Source: Yeosuana marina
GTDB lineage: Bacteria > Bacteroidota > Bacteroidia > Flavobacteriales > Flavobacteriaceae
Assembly (NCBI RefSeq): GCF_011762485.1
Contig: NZ_JAAKGI010000001.1
Coordinates: 186,001-250,000, forward strand
Length of the DNA stretch: 64,000 bases
Reading direction: 5' to 3'
Position 1 is the stretch's first letter; each line of letters starts with the position of its first letter. A model generated the notes under the pieces. It had not been told where the DNA came from. It was given only the letters and a program-made list of their open reading frames with translations, and did no database searches. Both the position numbers and the translations under genes were made by a program. Positions 56,101 through 63,320 of this stretch are shown in pieces.

Positions 56101-56483
56101 AGCAGGACGAATTAAAACAAGCTTTACAGGAACAACTTTCAAAAGAAGGTAAGAAACAAGGTGAAGGGGATAACTTGTTACGTGAAATGGATGATGTACA
56201 ACTTGATTTATTAAATAAAGGTTTCACGAACCAAACGCTTCAAAAAATGATGGAATTAGAGCATCAATTATTAAAACTGGATAATGCTACATTCCAACAA
56301 GGGGAGGATGATAAAAGGGAGTCTAAAACTAATCAAGAAAGTTATAGTAATACTACAAATAATCAATTACCTACTGCTAAAGAATATTTTAAAACTACTG
56401 AAATTTTAAATAAGCAAACACTACCTTTGCAGCATTTATATAAAAAGAAAGTTCAAGAGTATTTTAAAAGCACGAATGATTAG
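53139..56483 (+). CDS. DUF4175 family large membrane/coiled-coil protein
   Basis: This 1114-residue protein has two adjacent transmembrane helices near the N-terminus (~25-77) and a third at ~152-170. It continues with a beta-rich region of ~300 residues (Ig-like strands) and a long charged Lys/Glu/Gln coiled coil at ~490-760, then Met/Gln/Gly-rich helical segments. The start is a GTG at 53139, and no ATG is suitable upstream of the first helix. It resembles the DUF4175 proteins that are conserved in Bacteroidota and have no known function. It overlaps ybeY by 8 nt. Confidence 0.85.
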   Translation: MEAFKNIQTKLEGFIRKYYTNELIKGAILFFAIGLLYFLFTLFIESILWLGSTSRTILFWIFIAVEVALIIKFIAIPIAKLLKLQEGINYEDASKLIGKHFPQVNDKLLNVLQLQKDTEKTELLLASINQKSLELTPIPFRLAINFKTNLKYLKYASIPLIIILLTFITGHFNLFSDSFDRVVHYKTAYEAPAPFQFYVLNDDLNTIENTDFKLYVSVSGSVIPESVKIHYNNQSYFLQQKNVGEFEYVFSKANNNITFQLSANDVTSKPYELTVIQAPSLVSFDMFLNYPSYINKKPDVLKSTGNASIPEGTKVTWQLHTKSTDNVQLFSKDTLQFTKNRNNEFELTKQVYNDLYYSLSTSNAHLKNYENLAFNINVIKDEYPELNLKKEKDTLDLQSLYFYGQVSDDYGLSKLQLVYYPSDDIDQKQYKQIPISKSNITEFITAFPNDLDIQEGISYSFYFQVFDNDKLHSFKSTKSPVYLFRRRTKEEEQQRMLKEQGETIKDLNKSLKKFDEQEKQLEELSKTQKEKKTLNFNDRKKLESFFNRQKQQDDLMKNFNKQLKDNLEKFQKDNPKEDQYKKDLEKRLQENEDQLKEDEQLLKELQKLQQKINREEFTQKLDELAKQNKNKKRSLEQLLELTKRFYVGKKLEKLQEKLSKLGIDQEKLSNKPKEENTVDKQDSLNKQFKDFEKQLDSLEKDNKQLRKPVEIPRDKSEEMSIEEEQNKASNELEKEENKSAQSDSSPKSQESTNDTKAKQSQKRAAQKMMNMSSKMQKAMQMSSGEQLQEDADMLRQILDNILIFSFEQEALMNTFKSIEVNNNEFATYLKKQNSLKENFKHIDDSLFALSLREPKLSETVNKEITEVYFNIDKSLSQLAENQISQGVSNQQFTITATNNLSNFLSDILDNMNAQLNPSPGQGQGGIEMQLPDIIMGQKELNKMMKEGMKKSGDEGQPDADKKSGNKGSQGGDGNDENNNELLYQIYQKQDELKQALQEQLSKEGKKQGEGDNLLREMDDVQLDLLNKGFTNQTLQKMMELEHQLLKLDNATFQQGEDDKRESKTNQESYSNTTNNQLPTAKEYFKTTEILNKQTLPLQHLYKKKVQEYFKSTND

Positions 56484-56886
56484 TTTTAATTACGAGACAG
56501 ATTTTTCATTGGCAAATGAGAATATGCTATCAGATTGGATATCTAAGGCGATAGAATCAGAAAATTTAAAAGAAGGAGATATAAATTATATCTTTTGTGA
56601 TGATGAATATCTACATAAGTTGAATGTTGAATTTCTTAATCATGATACCCTAACAGACATTATTAGCTTCGATTATACTATCGGAAAAATTATACAAGGG
56701 GATATCTATATTTCTATTGAAAGAGTTCGTGATAATGCAAACGATTTCAATGTTTCTTTTTTGGAAGAAGTCTACAGAGTAATGATTCATGGTGTATTGC
56801 ATTATTGTGGTTATAAAGACAAAACCACCCAAGATGCAAGTGAGATGCGAGACAAAGAAAATCACTATTTAGCAATGTTAGGTTGA
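56476..56886 (+). CDS. ybeY: Endoribonuclease YbeY (rRNA maturation factor)
   Basis: This is a metal-dependent endoribonuclease for 16S rRNA 3'-end maturation and ribosome quality control, 136 residues. The family motif is HGVLHYCGYKD (105-115) with H105 and H109. The third ligand position, normally His (HGxLHxxGxDH), is Asp115 here. LTDIISFDY and GDIYISIERV are the other conserved parts. Its ATG lies inside the end of the DUF4175 gene (8-nt overlap), so it is translated from the same message. Confidence 0.93.
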   Translation: MISFNYETDFSLANENMLSDWISKAIESENLKEGDINYIFCDDEYLHKLNVEFLNHDTLTDIISFDYTIGKIIQGDIYISIERVRDNANDFNVSFLEEVYRVMIHGVLHYCGYKDKTTQDASEMRDKENHYLAMLG

Positions 56887-56930
56887 TGCTTAATTAAATT
56901 TATAATCGCTAAATTATTTTAAAAAAATAA

Positions 56931-56972
56931 TTAGAACGTGATATGTTCCACGTGGAACATATCACGTTCTAA
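56931..56972. other. parS-like site inside a 42-bp perfect palindrome
   Basis: The core TGTTCCACGTGGAACA (56944-56959) fits the parS consensus TGTTNCACGTGNAACA at every position. The symmetry continues outward without a mismatch to 56931 and 56972 (outer arm TTAGAACGTGATA). It lies between ybeY and mnmG. As RNA it could also form a 21-bp hairpin, but there is no T tail. Confidence 0.8.
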
Positions 56973-57001
56973 GTTAGAAAAATCAAAAATTATATTAGTT
57001 T

Positions 57002-58873
57002 ATGTTTAATGATATTTATGATGTTATAGTTGTTGGAGCTGGCCACGCTGGAAGTGAGGCTGCTGCTGCTGCTGCAAACATGGGAAGCAAGACATTACTG
57101 ATTACAATGAACTTACAGAACATTGCTCAAATGTCTTGTAATCCTGCTATGGGGGGAATTGCAAAGGGACAAATTGTTAGAGAAATAGATGCTATGGGTG
57201 GCTATAGTGGTATTGTAAGTGATACATCGGCTATTCAATTCAAGATGCTAAACAAATCTAAAGGGCCTGCTATGTGGAGTCCAAGAGTTCAAAGCGATAG
57301 AATGAGGTTTGCGGAAGACTGGAGATTGATGCTTGAAAAAACCCCTAATTTAGATTTTTATCAAGAAATGGTTTCTGGTTTATTGATGAATAAGAATAAA
57401 GTTATTGGTGTTAAAACTTCTCTTGGGGTTGAGATACAATCTAAAACAGTTGTATTAACAAATGGAACCTTTTTAAACGGACTTATTCATATTGGAGATA
57501 AAAACTTTGGAGGTGGAAGAGCCGGAGAAAGAGCCGCTACAGGAATCACAGAACAGCTTGTTAATTTAGGTTTTGATTCTGGAAGAATGAAAACAGGAAC
57601 ACCTCCACGTGTTGATGGAAGATCTCTGGATTATTCAAAAATGATTGAACAACCAGGAGATAAAAATCCTGAAAAGTTTTCTTATTTAGATATTACAAAA
57701 CCCCTGGAACATCAGAGGTCTTGTCATATGACTTATACTAGTCCTGAAGTACACGATTTGCTTCGTGAAGGGTTTGATAGGTCTCCTATGTTTAACGGAC
57801 GAATTAAAAGTTTAGGTCCTCGTTATTGTCCTTCTATTGAAGACAAAATAAATCGATTTGCAGATAAGGATAGACATCAATTATTTGTTGAACCTGAAGG
57901 ATGGAAAACATGCGAAGTGTATGTCAATGGCTTTTCAACATCACTACCTGAAGATGTCCAATTCAAAGCTTTAAAATCTGTTGTTGGTTTCGAAAACGTC
58001 AAATTTTTTAGACCAGGTTACGCTATTGAGTATGATTATTTTCCGCCAACACAATTAAGGCATACGTTAGAAACTAAATTGGTAGATGGTTTATATTTTG
58101 CTGGACAAATAAATGGAACTACTGGTTATGAAGAAGCAGCTTCTCAAGGACTCATTGCAGGCATTAATGCCAGTCTAAAAGTTCAAGAAAAAGAGGCTTT
58201 TACTTTAAAAAGAGACGAAGCTTATATAGGTGTTTTGATAGATGATTTAATTACAAAAGGTACTGAAGAGCCTTATAGAATGTTTACGTCTCGTGCTGAA
58301 TATAGAACACTTTTAAGACAAGATAATGCTGATTTAAGGTTAACCCCTAAAGCTTATGATTTAGGTTTGGCTTCTGAAAAGAGGCTTAAACGAATGGAAG
58401 AAAAACATAATGAAGCAGAAAAGTTTGTTAAGTTTTTTGCTGAAACTAGTGTAAAACCAGAAGAGGCAAATCCGGTATTAGAGTCTAAAGGATCTGCTTT
58501 GGTAAAACAATCTGATAAGATGTTTAAAATATTTTCTCGACCTAATATTACAATTGATGATGTTAGAAAATTTGAAGCGGTTGAGGAATATATCCAAGAG
58601 AATAATTTGGATAATGAAGTGATTGAGCAAGCAGAAATTCAGGTAAAATATTCAGGTTATATTTCTAAGGAAAAAAATAATGCTGATAAATTAAGCAGAT
58701 TAGAGTACGTAAAAATTCCAGCTAATTTTGATTATTCTCAAATCAAATCTATGAGTTACGAAGCACGCGAAAAACTTAAAAAAATACAACCAACAACCGT
58801 GTCTCAAGCATCAAGAATTAGCGGTGTATCTCCAAATGATATTTCGGTATTGTTGGTTTATATGGGAAGATGA
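57002..58873 (+). CDS. mnmG: tRNA uridine-5-carboxymethylaminomethyl modification enzyme MnmG (GidA)
   Basis: With MnmE it modifies U34 of several tRNAs using FAD and methylene-THF. It has 623 residues, the family length. The FAD-binding site is VVGAGHAGSEAA (residues 10-21); the conserved MSCNPAMGGIAKG (46-58) and TGTPPRVDGRS and the C-terminal helical MnmE-binding domain (REKLKKIQPTTVSQASRISGVSPNDISVLLVY, ~32 residues to the end) are present. parS-like sites flank it on both sides. The gene is often close to oriC in bacteria. Confidence 0.98.
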   Translation: MFNDIYDVIVVGAGHAGSEAAAAAANMGSKTLLITMNLQNIAQMSCNPAMGGIAKGQIVREIDAMGGYSGIVSDTSAIQFKMLNKSKGPAMWSPRVQSDRMRFAEDWRLMLEKTPNLDFYQEMVSGLLMNKNKVIGVKTSLGVEIQSKTVVLTNGTFLNGLIHIGDKNFGGGRAGERAATGITEQLVNLGFDSGRMKTGTPPRVDGRSLDYSKMIEQPGDKNPEKFSYLDITKPLEHQRSCHMTYTSPEVHDLLREGFDRSPMFNGRIKSLGPRYCPSIEDKINRFADKDRHQLFVEPEGWKTCEVYVNGFSTSLPEDVQFKALKSVVGFENVKFFRPGYAIEYDYFPPTQLRHTLETKLVDGLYFAGQINGTTGYEEAASQGLIAGINASLKVQEKEAFTLKRDEAYIGVLIDDLITKGTEEPYRMFTSRAEYRTLLRQDNADLRLTPKAYDLGLASEKRLKRMEEKHNEAEKFVKFFAETSVKPEEANPVLESKGSALVKQSDKMFKIFSRPNITIDDVRKFEAVEEYIQENNLDNEVIEQAEIQVKYSGYISKEKNNADKLSRLEYVKIPANFDYSQIKSMSYEAREKLKKIQPTTVSQASRISGVSPNDISVLLVYMGR

Positions 58874-58880
58874 TTTTTAT

Positions 58881-58896
58881 TGTTCCACGTGGAACG
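58881..58896. other. parS-like site downstream of mnmG
   Basis: TGTTCCACGTGGAACG matches the parS consensus at 15 of 16 positions. The inner 14 bases are a perfect palindrome. It begins 8 nt after the mnmG stop. Confidence 0.7.
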
Positions 58897-58937
58897 TATT
58901 TAATTTTTTAGAAAAAAATAAAAATAAGCGTTAGGTT

Positions 58938-59810
58938 TTGGATAAGCATCAGTTAAAAAATACATATTTAACAGTAAAGGATTTTTCTGTTTCAGGCGAG
59001 GAATTTAATTTAATTCATGATAAAAATTTTGATTATCTAGAAACAATACCACAACCGTCGGCTGAAAAATTACCAGAGTATTATAAAAGTGAAGACTACA
59101 TTTCACATACCGATTCAAAAAGAAATCTTTTTGAAAAAACATATCATTTTATAAAAAGCATAGCTCTTAAGAGAAAATTAAATTTAATTAATTCGTATTC
59201 AAAAGAAGGGCAGTGTCTTTTAGATATGGGTTGCGGAACAGGGGATTTTTTAGGAGTTGCTAAAAATAATAATTGGAACGTTACGGGAATTGAACCAAAC
59301 GAACAAGCTAGGAACATTGCAAATAAAAAAACAAATAATTCGGTTTTTAATTCAGAGCATCTGTCTAAATTAAAACCTAATAGTTTTGATGTTATAACAC
59401 TTTGGCACGTATTTGAACATTTACCTAATTTAAACAATCACATTTCAATTTTTAGAAAGCTTTTAAAACCAAACGGAACCTTAATCATTGCCGTTCCAAA
59501 TTTTAAAAGTTACGATGCAAAGTATTATAAAAAATATTGGGCAGCTTTTGATGTGCCTAGACATCTTTGGCATTTTTCAAAAACAGCTATTAATAAATTA
59601 ATGTCTTTGGAAAATATGGAAGTCGTAAAAACACACCCTATGATTTTTGATGCCTTTTATGTGAGTCTACTTTCTGAAAAATATAAAACAGGTAAGATGA
59701 ATTTTTTTAGAGGATTTTGGGTGGGATTACAATCAAATTTTAAAGCGATCACGACAAAAGAATATTCTTCTATCATTTATATCATTAAAAATACTAAAAA
59801 TCAAATTTAA
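58938..59810 (+). CDS. Class I SAM-dependent methyltransferase
   Basis: This is a 290-residue methyltransferase. SAM-binding motif I is LLDMGCGTGDFL (94-105), the acidic loop is VTGIEPNEQA, and motif II/III is in DVITLWHVFEHLPNL and LKPNGTLIIAVPN, as in Methyltransf_23 proteins. The N-terminal ~55 residues resemble the zinc-less head of sugar/lipid-linked methyltransferases. It starts with TTG at 58938; no ATG fits. The acceptor is unknown. It sits 64 nt behind mnmG. Confidence 0.88.
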   Translation: MDKHQLKNTYLTVKDFSVSGEEFNLIHDKNFDYLETIPQPSAEKLPEYYKSEDYISHTDSKRNLFEKTYHFIKSIALKRKLNLINSYSKEGQCLLDMGCGTGDFLGVAKNNNWNVTGIEPNEQARNIANKKTNNSVFNSEHLSKLKPNSFDVITLWHVFEHLPNLNNHISIFRKLLKPNGTLIIAVPNFKSYDAKYYKKYWAAFDVPRHLWHFSKTAINKLMSLENMEVVKTHPMIFDAFYVSLLSEKYKTGKMNFFRGFWVGLQSNFKAITTKEYSSIIYIIKNTKNQI

Positions 59811-60025
59811 GAAGTTTAAAAACGGTTTTATGGGCTCAAACAATGAAATACTAGGCCATTTTATTTAAAGGCTTTAAATCGCGTTTAATGAAGCTGTTTT
59901 AAATAGTTAAAAATTATTCATTTTAAGTTTTGGTATAAGTTTTTATTATATGTTAAAATCAAATAAAATTTTATATCAATTATACTTTACTTTCTTACAT
60001 TTACCCGAATTATAAAATTAATGAA

Positions 60026-60541
60026 ATGAAACACGTATTTTACATAGCGATATTTATGATTGCTTTTACCTCTTGTCAAAAACAACAAAAAATAGGATTT
60101 GTTGATAATGGAAAGGTTATTAATGAGTATCAACAAAAAAAGGATCTCGAAGTAAAATTCCAAGATAAGGAAGCTGCTTTTATAAAAAAATATGATAGCA
60201 TTGAAAGTGCATTTCAAGTTGAGGCTCAAAAATTTCAATCCAATGCCCAAAAGATGTCAAAAAATATTGCGCAGGCTAAATACGAAGAATTAACTAAGCT
60301 AAAACAATCTAATAATCAACAAAAACAAGTAGAAGCACAAAAATTTCAACAGCAATTTCAAACAGAAATAGATTCTATAATTGCTAAAGTAAAAGATTTT
60401 GTGAAGAACTATGGTGAAAAGAATGGATATGACTATATTTTAGGAACCAGTGATGCATCAGCAACTGTATTATACGGTAAAGATGAAAATAATTTAACAC
60501 AAACTATTTTAGATGCTTTAAATAAGGAGTATAAAAAATAA
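60026..60541 (+). CDS. OmpH/Skp-like periplasmic chaperone, lipoprotein
   Basis: This 171-residue protein has a lipoprotein signal (MKHVFYIAIFMIAFTSC, lipobox C17). The OmpH opening IGFVDNGKVINEYQQKKDLE follows, then a long Gln/Lys-rich helical arm (~35-125) and the closing YGEKNGYDYILGTSDASATVLYGKDENNLTQTIL. Skp family members hold unfolded outer-membrane proteins; this one would be membrane-tethered. Confidence 0.88.
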   Translation: MKHVFYIAIFMIAFTSCQKQQKIGFVDNGKVINEYQQKKDLEVKFQDKEAAFIKKYDSIESAFQVEAQKFQSNAQKMSKNIAQAKYEELTKLKQSNNQQKQVEAQKFQQQFQTEIDSIIAKVKDFVKNYGEKNGYDYILGTSDASATVLYGKDENNLTQTILDALNKEYKK

Positions 60542-60564
60542 ATACAAATTTTATAGGAAAATAG

Positions 60565-60597
60565 AAAAGCATTAAACACAGTTTGATGCTTTTTTAT
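60565..60597 (+). terminator. Terminator between the OmpH-like gene and holB
   Basis: A 13-bp stem (60565-60577 / 60581-60593, one T-G pair) with a 3-nt loop, followed by T. It serves the plus-strand gene and lies just beyond the convergent holB stop. Confidence 0.85.
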
Positions 60598-60620
60598 TTA
60601 AAAAATTTTAAAAAGGAGTG

Positions 60621-61775
60621 TTAATTTGATTTTTTATGAAGTAAACGCGTCAGCTTAATAGATAAATCTGTTAAAATTATTTTTGCGCTTCCATTTCTTT
60701 CAATATGATATACAGCATCTTGTATTTCATTAGTTATCTCAATAATATTAGCGTTGTGAATAAAAGGAGCAAATTTTTCTAACTTAAAAGACTCTGTTTT
60801 TGGCTCCATATAAACTAAGCTTGAAGCATTATAATTTAATAACAAAGCTTGCCTAAAAAAGTTCAAACAGAACAACAGAAATTGTTTTTGGGTTTCTCTT
60901 CCAGTTTTAGCAATATCTTCGCTCCAGTTAATTAAATCGTGAATAGCAGCTTTATTTCCTTTGGCTTTAAAGGCACTTCGAATCCAGAACACAAACCATT
61001 CTTCAAATTGTAAATCCTCTGTGTCGTGATATATAAGATCGCAAGCTTTATTGTAATTTCCACTAGATTGATGAGCTATTTTAGTCGCCACAGAGTCCTC
61101 TAAAGCATAATTTGTTATCAAACTTTGTTTGATAACATTTTCAGCTAATGGAGGAAAGTTAAGAATTTGACATCGAGATTTAATCGTGTTTATAATCTGC
61201 TCTTCATCTTCAGCAACCAAAATAAAAATTGTTTTATTGGGCGGTTCTTCAATGAGTTTTAATAGTTTATTAGCGCAAGCTGTATTCATTTTTTCAGCCA
61301 TCCAAATCAACATCACTTTATAACCACCTTCGTAAGATTTTAACGACAAAGATTTCACTATTTCAATAGCTTCATCTACTCCAATTTGGCCTTGTTTATT
61401 GTCAACTCCAAGTAATTTATACCAATCAAACAAATTTCCGTAAGGTTGATCATTCAAAAGTTTCCGCCATTCTTCTAAATAATTATTGGAAACAGGACGA
61501 CTTTTAACTTTATCACTCGTAGTAACAGGAAAAGCAAAATGTAAATCTGGGTGAGAAAAATTCTTAAATTTTAAATTACAAGAAGCGTTTCCCGTGTTGT
61601 TTTCGCCTTGGCTATTAGAGCATAAAATATATTGAGCATAGGCAATAGCCATTGGCAGCGTTCCGCTTCCTTCTGGACCAACAAATAATTGAGCATGAGA
61701 AATCCGGTTATTATCTACACTTTGTGTAAGATGTTTTTTTATGTATTCCTGACCTAATATATCTTCAAAAAGCAT
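60621..61775 (-). CDS. holB: DNA polymerase III clamp-loader subunit delta'
   Basis: This is a clamp-loader subunit of 384 residues. The AAA+ fold is recognisable from ILGQEYIKKHLTQSVDNNRISHAQLFVGPEGSG, MAEKMNTACANKLLKLIEEPP and TIKSRCQILNFPPL. The Walker A lysine is missing (GPEGSGTL), as expected for a delta' subunit that does not hydrolyse ATP. The SRC motif is kept. A DnaX tau/gamma subunit would keep the lysine and be longer. Confidence 0.92.
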   Translation of the reverse strand: MLFEDILGQEYIKKHLTQSVDNNRISHAQLFVGPEGSGTLPMAIAYAQYILCSNSQGENNTGNASCNLKFKNFSHPDLHFAFPVTTSDKVKSRPVSNNYLEEWRKLLNDQPYGNLFDWYKLLGVDNKQGQIGVDEAIEIVKSLSLKSYEGGYKVMLIWMAEKMNTACANKLLKLIEEPPNKTIFILVAEDEEQIINTIKSRCQILNFPPLAENVIKQSLITNYALEDSVATKIAHQSSGNYNKACDLIYHDTEDLQFEEWFVFWIRSAFKAKGNKAAIHDLINWSEDIAKTGRETQKQFLLFCLNFFRQALLLNYNASSLVYMEPKTESFKLEKFAPFIHNANIIEITNEIQDAVYHIERNGSAKIILTDLSIKLTRLLHKKSN

Positions 61776-61779
61776 AAAA

Positions 61780-61787
61780 CAAACCTA
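61780..61787 (-). promoter_or_regulatory. Possible -7 box TAGGTTTG immediately upstream of holB
   Basis: It fits TAnnTTTG on the minus strand but ends 4 nt from the ATG, which would imply a leaderless mRNA. No -33 element is seen. Confidence 0.25.
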
Positions 61788-61940
61788 CATAATTTTTTCC
61801 ATTTTGTTTTTTAAATTTAATATGAAATAATTTGAACTCTACTTACCTTTAAACCACTATTTTAAATGGTTTTTATAACATTCTTTATCACTTCAATCGT
61901 TTTCGTGAAAAAAGACGTTTTTTTGCTGTTTTTAATTAGT

Positions 61941-61948
61941 TACATTTG
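61941..61948 (+). promoter_or_regulatory. -7 promoter box TACATTTG upstream of pgk
   Basis: It matches TAnnTTTG, with a TTG at 61923-61925 (15-nt spacer, slightly short). It leaves a ~90-nt leader before the pgk ATG. Confidence 0.55.
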
Positions 61949-62040
61949 TAGAACAAATAGTGCCTAAAATAGTGTTTAACAGTATAAAAGGCAATAAAAC
62001 TATGATGTATTAAAGGATAAAAAATAATAAATATAAACAC

Positions 62041-63228
62041 ATGAAAACGCTTAACGATTTTAATTTTGAAAACAAAAAAGCTCTTATAAGAGTTGACTTT
62101 AATGTGCCTTTAAACGAAAAGTTTGAAGTGACAGATGCAACAAGAATTGTATCAGCAAAACCAACCATTATAAAAATATTGGAAGATGGTGGTAGCTGTA
62201 TTTTAATGTCGCATTTGGGGCGCCCAAAAGGAGTACAAGATGAGTTTTCATTACGCCATATTGTTGATAAAGTTGAAGATATTTTAGGTGTTGAAGTTAA
62301 ATTTGTAGATGCTTGTGTTGGTGAAAAAGCTGAAGCAGCAGCGGCAGATTTAAAACCAGGTGAAATTTTACTACTTGAAAATCTACGTTTTCATAAGGAA
62401 GAAACAGCTGGAGACCTAGAGTTTTCTAAACAGCTTTCTAAATTAGGCGATATTTATGTGAATGATGCCTTTGGAACTGCGCATAGAGCACACGCTTCTA
62501 CAACTATTATCGCTCAGTTTTTTCCAGAAAAAAAATGCTTTGGATATTTATTGGCTCAAGAAATTGAAAGTATTGAAAAAGTAATGAAAACAGGCGAAAA
62601 ACCCGTTTTAGCAGTGCTTGGAGGTGCAAAAGTGTCTTCAAAAATCACCATTATTGAAAACATTCTTGATAAAGTAGATCACTTAATTATCGGAGGCGGT
62701 ATGTCGTTTACCTTTATAAAAGCGCAAGGAGGAAAAATTGGAAATTCTATTTGTGAAGATGACAAACAAGAATTGGCCTTAGAAATTTTAAAACAAGCTA
62801 AAGCGAAAAACGTACAGGTACATATTCCTGTAGATGTAGTTGCTGCTGATGCATTTAGTAACGATGCGAATACTCAAATAGTTGACATAACTAATATTCC
62901 TGATGGCTGGGAAGGTGTTGATGCCGGGCCAAAATCTATAGCGATGTTTCATGACGTTGTCATGCAAAGCAAAACCATTTTATGGAATGGACCGTTAGGT
63001 GTTTTTGAAATGGAAAAATTTGCAAAAGGAACCATAGAATTAGGAAATTCTATTGCGGAAGCAACAAAAAACGGCGCGTTTTCTTTAGTAGGAGGAGGCG
63101 ACTCGGTAGCGGCTGTAAAACAATTTGGTTTTGAAGATAAAGTAAGTTATGTAAGCACTGGTGGAGGCGCAATGCTAGAAAGCCTTGAAGGAAAAACATT
63201 ACCAGGAATTGCTGCTATTTTAGAATAA
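62041..63228 (+). CDS. pgk: Phosphoglycerate kinase
   Basis: This glycolytic/gluconeogenic enzyme interconverts 1,3-bisphosphoglycerate and 3-phosphoglycerate with ADP/ATP. It has 395 residues, the normal length. Motifs are [13 protein letters not shown] (residues 14-26), [35 protein letters not shown] and the ATP-binding [11 protein letters not shown] with [12 protein letters not shown] near the C-terminus. It stands alone in this window; gap is not adjacent. Confidence 0.98.
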   Translation: MKTLNDFNFENKKALIRVDFNVPLNEKFEVTDATRIVSAKPTIIKILEDGGSCILMSHLGRPKGVQDEFSLRHIVDKVEDILGVEVKFVDACVGEKAEAAAADLKPGEILLLENLRFHKEETAGDLEFSKQLSKLGDIYVNDAFGTAHRAHASTTIIAQFFPEKKCFGYLLAQEIESIEKVMKTGEKPVLAVLGGAKVSSKITIIENILDKVDHLIIGGGMSFTFIKAQGGKIGNSICEDDKQELALEILKQAKAKNVQVHIPVDVVAADAFSNDANTQIVDITNIPDGWEGVDAGPKSIAMFHDVVMQSKTILWNGPLGVFEMEKFAKGTIELGNSIAEATKNGAFSLVGGGDSVAAVKQFGFEDKVSYVSTGGGAMLESLEGKTLPGIAAILE

Positions 63229-63267
63229 AACAATTAAAGTTTTCTATTTAAATTAAAAAATACGATT

Positions 63268-63320
63268 TTCGCAATACCTTCGTTCATTAATAAACTAAAT
63301 TTACCATATGGTATTGCGAA
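63268..63320 (+). promoter_or_regulatory. Inverted repeat spanning the start of the transglycosylase gene
   Basis: TTCGCAATACC (63268-63278) and GGTATTGCGAA (63310-63320) are exact complements with a 31-nt spacer. The right arm begins at the G of the ATG. The left arm overlaps a promoter-like TACCTTCG (63275-63282). Confidence 0.4.

Noticed and set aside
57604..57612. CACGTG in CTCCACGTGTTG within mnmG as a further parS site
   Set aside because: Apart from the CACGTG core the flanks do not match the parS consensus.
46548..58933. The 14-mer AAAAATAAGCGTTA occurs before two genes (46548-46561 and 58920-58933)
   Set aside because: In AT-rich DNA of this length a shared 14-mer is expected by chance, and the second copy is not in a clean hairpin. 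Only the first is reported, for its structure.
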